52,374 nt of DNA from an uncultured Prevotellaceae bacterium (GTDB lineage Bacteria; Bacteroidota; Bacteroidia; Bacteroidales; UBA932), in assembly GCA_947166905.1 (NCBI GenBank), contig CAMVFZ010000014.1, positions 1 through 52,374 of the forward strand, written 5' to 3'. The notes beneath the pieces were generated by a model that searched no databases, had not been told where the DNA came from, and saw nothing but the letters and a program-made list of their open reading frames with translations. Positions 47,202 through 52,374 of this stretch are shown piece by piece (the stretch's first letter is position 1; each line of letters starts with the position of its first letter). A program made the translations under genes and the position numbers.

Positions 47202-47753
47202 ATGCGAAATGACTTGAAGCCGTGGGATAGACAACCGGGCGAAAGCAACCCCGCATACGCCGCTTTTCTCGCTTACCTGAGAATGAACAGGGACGGTGGA
47301 TTCAGAAACCTGTCAGAGCTTGCTAAATTGTTGGCGAAAAGTAGACAATTATTGGACGGCTGGAAACAGAGGTGGAAATGGCAGCAACGCTGTGACGAAT
47401 GGGACAAAACCACACTCGAACAGGAGCGTCTCGACCTTATCAAAGAACGACAGAAGATGATAAAAAACCACAAGGCTATTGGACACGCCTTACAGGGCAC
47501 CGCACTCGAGGCCCTTAAGGAGTTCAAGAAGAAGGACAAAAAAGTCGTCTACCTCAAGGATATTGTGGCCGCTCTCAGGATCGGCGTGGCTATTGAACAG
47601 CAGGCCGCCGACACAGAACTGAGAATCCGCAGGCTGGAATTGGAGAATGAAAAGCTCAAGGCCGAGGGTGAGAAGCTCAGGGCCGAAATCAGGGCCGGGC
47701 AGGAAGACGAAGCCGGAATCACAATCATTGACGATATCCCGGAGGACGCTTGA
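47202..47753 (+). CDS. terS: Terminase small subunit
   Basis: The 183-residue protein has an N-terminal HTH region (NLSELAKLLAKSRQLLDGWK then QRWKWQQRCDEWDK), typical of phage small terminases that bind pac/cos DNA. A coiled-coil region (ELRIRRLELENEKLKAEGEK) forms the oligomer. It lies one base before the large subunit. Confidence 0.85.
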   Translation: MRNDLKPWDRQPGESNPAYAAFLAYLRMNRDGGFRNLSELAKLLAKSRQLLDGWKQRWKWQQRCDEWDKTTLEQERLDLIKERQKMIKNHKAIGHALQGTALEALKEFKKKDKKVVYLKDIVAALRIGVAIEQQAADTELRIRRLELENEKLKAEGEKLRAEIRAGQEDEAGITIIDDIPEDA

Positions 47754-47754
47754 T

Positions 47755-49017
47755 ATGGCAGATGTAAGATTGACGGAACTGATTGCCCCGGCGTTCTATA
47801 AAGTCCACAACGCAATGAAGCGGCACGACTATACACATTATTGGCTGAAAGGCGGGCGCGGCACTACCAAGTCCTCGTTTGCCGGTACGGAAGTCGTCAG
47901 GCTGCTTCTGAAGAATCCCAAGAGCCATGCCGTTGTGTTGCGGAAAGTGGCCAACACGTTGCGAGGCTCTGTATATAACCAAATCTGCTGGGCCATAGAC
48001 AAGCTGGGAGCCTCAAGCAAGTTCGTGTTCGGCAAAAGCCCCATGGAAATCGTCTACCGGCCTACCGGGCAGAAGATAATGTTCTTCGGCTGTGACGACC
48101 CCATGAAAATCAAATCTATCAAGGTGCCTTTTGGGTACACCGGGATAGTGTGGTTCGAGGAGCTTGACCAATTCTCCGGCATGGAAGAGATACGGAACCT
48201 GAACCAATCGCTCCTGCGTGGCGGGGACAGGTTTTGGGAAATATGCACCTTCAACCCTCCGAAGAGCCGCGACAATTGGGTGAACAAGGAAGTCCTTTTT
48301 GATGACGAGGACAGGCTCGTACATTCCTCAAATTATTTGGAAGTGCCGCCGAGCTGGTTAGGTACACAGTTCCTGATAGAGGCCGAGAAAACCAAAGCGA
48401 AAAACGAGATGGCCTACAAGAATGAATATCTTGGAGAGGTCACAGGAACCGGGGGAACTGTATTTGAGAACGCTGAGGATTTTCGCATGCCTGACGAAAT
48501 GGTCGGCGAGTTTGACCGCCTCCACCACGGCCTGGACTTTGGCTTCGCCATTGACCCATTGGCCTATGTGGGTATGCACTACGACGCTAAGCATGAAGAT
48601 TTGTACATCTTTGATGAATTTTATAAGCAGAAGGTGTCAAACAAGAAGGCTGCGGCCATGCTTCAAAAGCGGGCCGGGGAACGGCGAATCATAGCTGACA
48701 GCGCCGAGCCGAAATCTATCAGCGAAATCAGGAGTTACGGCCTGAACATATACGGAGCCACAAAGGGGCCTGACAGTGTCGAATTTGGCATTAAATGGCT
48801 TCAGGACAGGGCGCATATTTACATTGATAAGAAACGCTGCCCCAATACCTACCGGGAGTTTGTTTCTTATGAATACGAGATGAATAAACAGGGCGAGTTT
48901 ATCAGCGCATACCCTGATAAAAACAACCATTCCATTGACGCTGTGCGGTATGGCATGAACGACGAAATAAGGCAGCATTATGAGGCGAGCAGCTACTCGA
49001 CAACTATCAATATCTGA
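47755..49017 (+). CDS. terL: Terminase large subunit
   Basis: Start at ATG 47755, 420 residues. Walker A LKGGRGTTKSSFAG and Walker B GIVWFEELDQF define the packaging ATPase; the C-terminal half has LHHGLDFGFAIDPLA and IADSAEPKSISEI with nuclease Asp residues of the PBSX/SPP1-type terminase. It pumps DNA into the capsid and cuts it. Confidence 0.96.
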   Translation: MADVRLTELIAPAFYKVHNAMKRHDYTHYWLKGGRGTTKSSFAGTEVVRLLLKNPKSHAVVLRKVANTLRGSVYNQICWAIDKLGASSKFVFGKSPMEIVYRPTGQKIMFFGCDDPMKIKSIKVPFGYTGIVWFEELDQFSGMEEIRNLNQSLLRGGDRFWEICTFNPPKSRDNWVNKEVLFDDEDRLVHSSNYLEVPPSWLGTQFLIEAEKTKAKNEMAYKNEYLGEVTGTGGTVFENAEDFRMPDEMVGEFDRLHHGLDFGFAIDPLAYVGMHYDAKHEDLYIFDEFYKQKVSNKKAAAMLQKRAGERRIIADSAEPKSISEIRSYGLNIYGATKGPDSVEFGIKWLQDRAHIYIDKKRCPNTYREFVSYEYEMNKQGEFISAYPDKNNHSIDAVRYGMNDEIRQHYEASSYSTTINI

Positions 49018-49029
49018 GGTGGTACGAAA

Positions 49030-50394
49030 ATGAACGAGCTGGAAAAAGCAATAAGCATTGATGACAAAAACAAGAGGCTTGTCAGGAACGCCTTTTACGG
49101 CAGCGGCGGCTTCAATGACGGCAAATATCTGTGCCGTTACGAACGCGAGACGGAAGCCAACTATAACACCCGCAGGGACCTGGCCTATTACTTCAATTAC
49201 ACCAAGCCGATTGTGGAAGGGGCTGTCGACCCTGTGTTCCGGGAATATCCCACACGGGTTGCGGAACACGATGACGAACGCTGGAATCAGTTCCTGCTCG
49301 ACGTTGACGGAAAAGGCACTCCCATTGATAAATTCATGGCAGAGGCCGCGCTGGAGGCCAAGCTTGACGGCAGCATATTCATAATGGTGGACAACGCGAC
49401 AGAAAGCACAGCTACCAACCTGGAGGAATCTATTGCCAACCGGGAGTTCCCCTACCTGTACACACTCAGCGGCAGCGATGTGACCAACTATGTCAGGGAC
49501 AGGCGCGGACGCCTTATCCTGATAGAGTACATTATCAAATATGACACTGTTGAGGACGGCCACGCCAAGAGAATCTCTGAAAAGTGGAAATGGACAGAAC
49601 AGGAGTGGAAAGTAATCCGGGAAGGCGTGGAGTTTACAGGCCCAAACAACATTGGAGTAATCCCTGTTGTTCCCCTTGTGGGGGCCGTGGTAGACAAGAC
49701 CACTTCCGACCCCTTGCGGCCCATGTCAGACTTTGTGCAGATTGCGAAAGCCAACCGGGCTGTGTATAACGCCTGCAGTGAGTTGCGGCAGCGCAATAGA
49801 TCGCAGGCTTTTTCTATGCTTACCTACCCGGTGCCGGACGATGACAACCCCAAGAATTACAAGGAAATCATCTCCGGCCATGACAATGCGCTGCTGTACA
49901 AAGGCGGCACGCCGCCGTCATGGATAACGCCTGACCAGGCCCCTTCCGATATGCTGAAAAATGAGATTCAGATGATTGTCGAGGGCATCTACCGCATGGC
50001 TGAGCGGGCCAGCGTGACCGGCGTACAGACACAGACAAGCGGGATTGCCAAGGAGTGGGACAACTTCACTCGTATGCAATCTATATCAGCGTTCTCCAAA
50101 GTTTGCCAGCAGGCCGAGCAGACCATAGCCGATATCTTCGGCCTGTATATCCAAAAAGACCTGGACGTGAACGTTGTCTATGCCAAGGACTTCGGCATCA
50201 CTGACACCAAGGCTGAATTGGACAAGATTACAGCCGCGTTGGAACTCAATATCGGCGGCAAGTTTGATACCGAGGCCAAGAAAGATGTGGCGCGGCTGGT
50301 GATGAAAGACCGAGATGACGAGGACATCAAGGAAATCATTGACGACATTGACAAACGCGCTGAGGACATGGACTACTCAGAGGGTGAGGAATAG
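49030..50394 (+). CDS. Portal protein
   Basis: A 454-residue protein of the SPP1 gp6-like/DUF4055 class: ANYNTRRDLAYYFNYTKPIV near residue 40-60, and a C-terminal half with MTEQIA-type long helices (ASVTGVQTQTSGIAKEWDNF). It forms the ring at the capsid vertex for DNA passage and follows terminase as usual. Confidence 0.88.
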   Translation: MNELEKAISIDDKNKRLVRNAFYGSGGFNDGKYLCRYERETEANYNTRRDLAYYFNYTKPIVEGAVDPVFREYPTRVAEHDDERWNQFLLDVDGKGTPIDKFMAEAALEAKLDGSIFIMVDNATESTATNLEESIANREFPYLYTLSGSDVTNYVRDRRGRLILIEYIIKYDTVEDGHAKRISEKWKWTEQEWKVIREGVEFTGPNNIGVIPVVPLVGAVVDKTTSDPLRPMSDFVQIAKANRAVYNACSELRQRNRSQAFSMLTYPVPDDDNPKNYKEIISGHDNALLYKGGTPPSWITPDQAPSDMLKNEIQMIVEGIYRMAERASVTGVQTQTSGIAKEWDNFTRMQSISAFSKVCQQAEQTIADIFGLYIQKDLDVNVVYAKDFGITDTKAELDKITAALELNIGGKFDTEAKKDVARLVMKDRDDEDIKEIIDDIDKRAEDMDYSEGEE

Positions 50395-51698
50395 TGAGAC
50401 AGGACGAGTTCACCAAAAGCCTCAAGGGCATTTTGGGCTCATACGGCACAGAGTACAGCGAGATTGCCGGAAAGCTTACCCGGAAGATTTTTGAATATAT
50501 GCAGGCCGGGGACAGCGTGGCGCGGGCCTACAAAAAGGCCATAAAGGAGATTCCATTTGGAAAGCTCAATGCCTCCGCTGTTGAGGACGCTGTATATGAG
50601 GCCGCGCTGAAAGGCTACGGCATTACCGCGCCGGAGGTGTTCGCTGGCGTTGAAGGCGAAACCGCACTCCGGCACAGCCTTATGGAAGTGGCCTGGCACA
50701 AAGACGGCATGAAACTGTCAACCCGGCTTCATGGCGTGGATAATGTGCTTCGGAACAACATAAAGGACACCGTCCAGCGTTCCCTCAACGCCTACAAGAC
50801 GATACAGCAGACGGCCAAAGCCTTGTATGACGGCTACGGCAACCCGGAGGACGTCCTTGACGAGGCCAGACTTCCGAAATATCTTGAGAAAGTCAAAAGC
50901 CTCGCCATAAAGCTGTACTCAGGAGATGTGGAAGCGGCAAAGCAATCTGATATTTACAAGGCCGCCGTCCACGATCTAAACAAACTGAAGACACCCGGAA
51001 TGCGGGCCGCCTATAACGATGTTGTGGAAGCGGCCACAGGCAACAGCAAGGGCGCGGAACGCAAAGCCAGGAAGATGACCAAGCTGGGAGCGAGCCAAGA
51101 GGAAATTGACAAGATGCTCGCTGCGGAGCGGGAAAAGGCATTGGAAAAAGCTTTGGACGTAGCGGCCAAGGAAAAGACACGTTACTATGCGGAGCGGATT
51201 GCCCGGACGGAATCGGCCAGGGCCTACTATGAGGGCCAGCTCGCGGAAGCGGAAAAGGACGATGATGTGTTCGGCTTCCAATGGCGCCTGTCGTCAGCCC
51301 ACGTCCATAAGGCAAAAGATTGTGATTGCCACATGTACGCTGACCTGGATATTGGCTACGGCAAAGGCATTTACCCCAAGGCTGACGTTCCCAAGCTCCC
51401 GGCCCACCCAAACTGTATGTGCCACTTGAAGAAAGTGTTCTCCTGGGAAGTAAAAAAGACCGACGGCAAGGATAAGTTGCCGCCGCAGGATAAAGATACA
51501 AACCGCGTGGAAGAGGCATTGAAAGATATTGAGGAAAATGGTACAATACCGCTGACGGAAGATGAACAGCGGGCCGTCAACCAATACATATCATCTGAGG
51601 CCTACAAGATAAACGAAAAGCTAAGGAACGGTGAAAGCCTGACCGAAGACGACCAAAAGCTGATAGACGACCTTGACCGGGCCTCAAGCATACGGTAA
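50394..51698 (+). CDS. MuF/SPP1 gp7-like head morphogenesis protein (continues at position 1)
   Basis: GTG start overlapping the portal stop (TAGTG). Helical N-terminus; MuF core at about 260-350 with TRYYAERIARTESARAYYEG, then HKAKDCDCHMYADLDIGYGK and LPAHPNCMCHLKKVF (metal-binding Cys/His). To 51683 it equals residues 1-430 of the phage protein; beyond that the contig leaves the phage and the frame ends after four foreign residues (SSIR). In the real phage it runs into the ART domain at 1-358. The protein is a minor head protein injected or placed near the portal. Confidence 0.88.
   Translation: MRQDEFTKSLKGILGSYGTEYSEIAGKLTRKIFEYMQAGDSVARAYKKAIKEIPFGKLNASAVEDAVYEAALKGYGITAPEVFAGVEGETALRHSLMEVAWHKDGMKLSTRLHGVDNVLRNNIKDTVQRSLNAYKTIQQTAKALYDGYGNPEDVLDEARLPKYLEKVKSLAIKLYSGDVEAAKQSDIYKAAVHDLNKLKTPGMRAAYNDVVEAATGNSKGAERKARKMTKLGASQEEIDKMLAAEREKALEKALDVAAKEKTRYYAERIARTESARAYYEGQLAEAEKDDDVFGFQWRLSSAHVHKAKDCDCHMYADLDIGYGKGIYPKADVPKLPAHPNCMCHLKKVFSWEVKKTDGKDKLPPQDKDTNRVEEALKDIEENGTIPLTEDEQRAVNQYISSEAYKINEKLRNGESLTEDDQKLIDDLDRASSIR
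51629..51683 (+). repeat. 55-bp exact direct repeat with window start (contig circularity)
   Basis: These 55 bases are identical to 1-55 and in the same reading frame. It shows that the window ends overlap and the phage map is circular, or that two related templates share this segment. Confidence 0.92.
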
Positions 51699-52291
51699 CG
51701 CAATTCGATATGAGATGCGGATGACGTAATATAATTTCCACCGGGTTCAAGCGGCTCGTTAAAAGCAGCAAGTTTAACAACAACGATACCATCTTCTTTT
51801 GTAAAAAAATCGGCAGGAATAATTAATTCTTCACTGTGGTTGTAGGTTATACCGCTCCAATAACTCATTGTACGTCCGTATTCATCGGAAAATGCATCTT
51901 CCTCAGAAATTTCTTTAATGAAATAATGGTTATCGATATTCTTGTAGTCAGCAACCTCAAAGCTGTTAAGAACATCAAATCTATGTTCATAATCACATAT
52001 ATACAGTCCGAAAACGATCTTGTCGTACCCGGTTATCATATAATCTGAACGAAAATCTGCATTGTGTTTTTTTTCATAACCAATATCATGCATACTGTAA
52101 CTAATATTAATTATCACACTGTCTTTTTTGAAAGAATTTGTGTCAGATCGTACGCCAAGCATAATCGAATCAGGAGCAAATGTGTATGAAAAACCTTTTT
52201 CATACTTTGAGTGTTGTACGCATCCCATCATTGTTGTGACAATAATGACGAACATTATTAGAATGAGATATGCTTTATTTCTTTTACGCAT
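51684..52291 (-). CDS. Lipoprotein of unknown function (3' truncated, non-phage tail of the contig)
   Basis: The - strand gene starts at 52291 with AGAGGAAAC upstream. An N-terminal signal ILIMFVIIVTTMMGC ends in a lipobox-like Cys, so the protein is probably a lipoprotein. The following about 180 residues are strand-rich and Asp/Tyr-rich; no family is recognised. Codons are AT-rich, unlike the phage. It runs into the phage sequence at 51683, where its true end is lost (the frame stays open into 51602 only by chance). Confidence 0.65.
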
Positions 52292-52374
52292 AATATGTTT
52301 CCTCTTTAAACGATTTGGATTGTCGATATGATTCTATCACACCGGGCAAAGCTTTTCTACTGAAAACGGGGCTG
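51684..52374. other. Foreign AT-rich end of the contig
   Basis: These about 690 bases hold only the truncated lipoprotein gene and its upstream region. Composition, strand and content differ from the phage. They probably come from a host chromosome, another element or a chimeric assembly joined at the shared 55-mer. Confidence 0.65.

Noticed and set aside
48637..49563. 308-residue - strand frame across terminase and portal
   Set aside because: Antisense shadow of two clearly identified genes; no start signal.
51602..52291. Lipoprotein gene continuing into phage DNA to 51602
   Set aside because: The part before 51684 is antisense to the MuF gene and enters a segment shared with the window start; it is a chance continuation over a chimeric junction.

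Overview
The window is almost entirely one temperate siphovirus (long non-contractile tail, lambda/HK97-like) of an anaerobic, probably gut-dwelling Firmicute. Three signs bear on host and lifestyle. A tyrosine integrase sits beside an attP whose core is the 3' half of a tRNA-Ser(UGA) gene. A divergent CI/Cro-type switch lies next to it. The lysis cassette ends in two coiled-coil membrane proteins nested in different reading frames, a spanin-like arrangement that would suit a diderm Firmicute such as a Negativicute; this host call is inference. Positions 1-55 are repeated exactly at 51629-51683, in the same reading frame of the same head gene. The phage is therefore best read as a circle of about 51.6 kb opened inside that gene. 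The last about 690 bases (51684-52374) are AT-rich, carry a lipoprotein gene on the other strand and do not belong to the continuous phage map.

Layout, starting at the packaging block. 42804-47191: two ParB-like proteins, a P-loop kinase, an amino acid:DNA transferase-like protein, a GNAT acetyltransferase and a radical SAM enzyme. This matches known phage thymidine hypermodification clusters, but no thymine hydroxylase or dUMP hydroxymethylase is visible. 47202-51683 and, across the contig ends, 1-561: small and large terminase, portal, and a MuF (SPP1 gp7-type) head protein whose C-terminus is an Arg-type ADP-ribosyltransferase, followed by a possible immunity gene. 716-15053: scaffold, duplicated decoration protein, lambda E-type capsid protein, neck, tail tube, frameshifted tail chaperones, tape measure and a GTA/lambda-type tail tip. 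15086-20192: tail fibre region containing a complete diversity-generating retroelement (target gene, variable repeat, hairpin, Avd, template repeat, reverse transcriptase). All 18 template/variable differences fall on template adenines. 20233-21718: holin, amidase and the nested pair. 21764-22699: a second radical SAM enzyme and a phage tRNA-Ser(UGA), bounded by terminators.

22743-27386 is a regulatory region with a duplicated promoter/dyad element, followed by an accessory early operon of small unknown proteins, a DUF932 protein and a RadC-like protein, then a small basic protein with its own near-consensus promoter. 27390-29994 holds attP with integrase arm sites, integrase, CI-like repressor, Cro-like regulator and an excisionase-like protein. 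30106-42608 is the replication/recombination operon: Rad52-like annealing protein, a replisome-organiser-like gene with an internal iteron origin candidate, Mu Gam-like nuclease inhibitor, SSB, RusA resolvase and many small zinc-finger proteins including three Lar-like proteins. It ends in an ArpU-like late regulator just before the packaging operon. Nearly all genes are on the + strand with tight or overlapping junctions; only integrase, repressor and the foreign tail gene are on the - strand.
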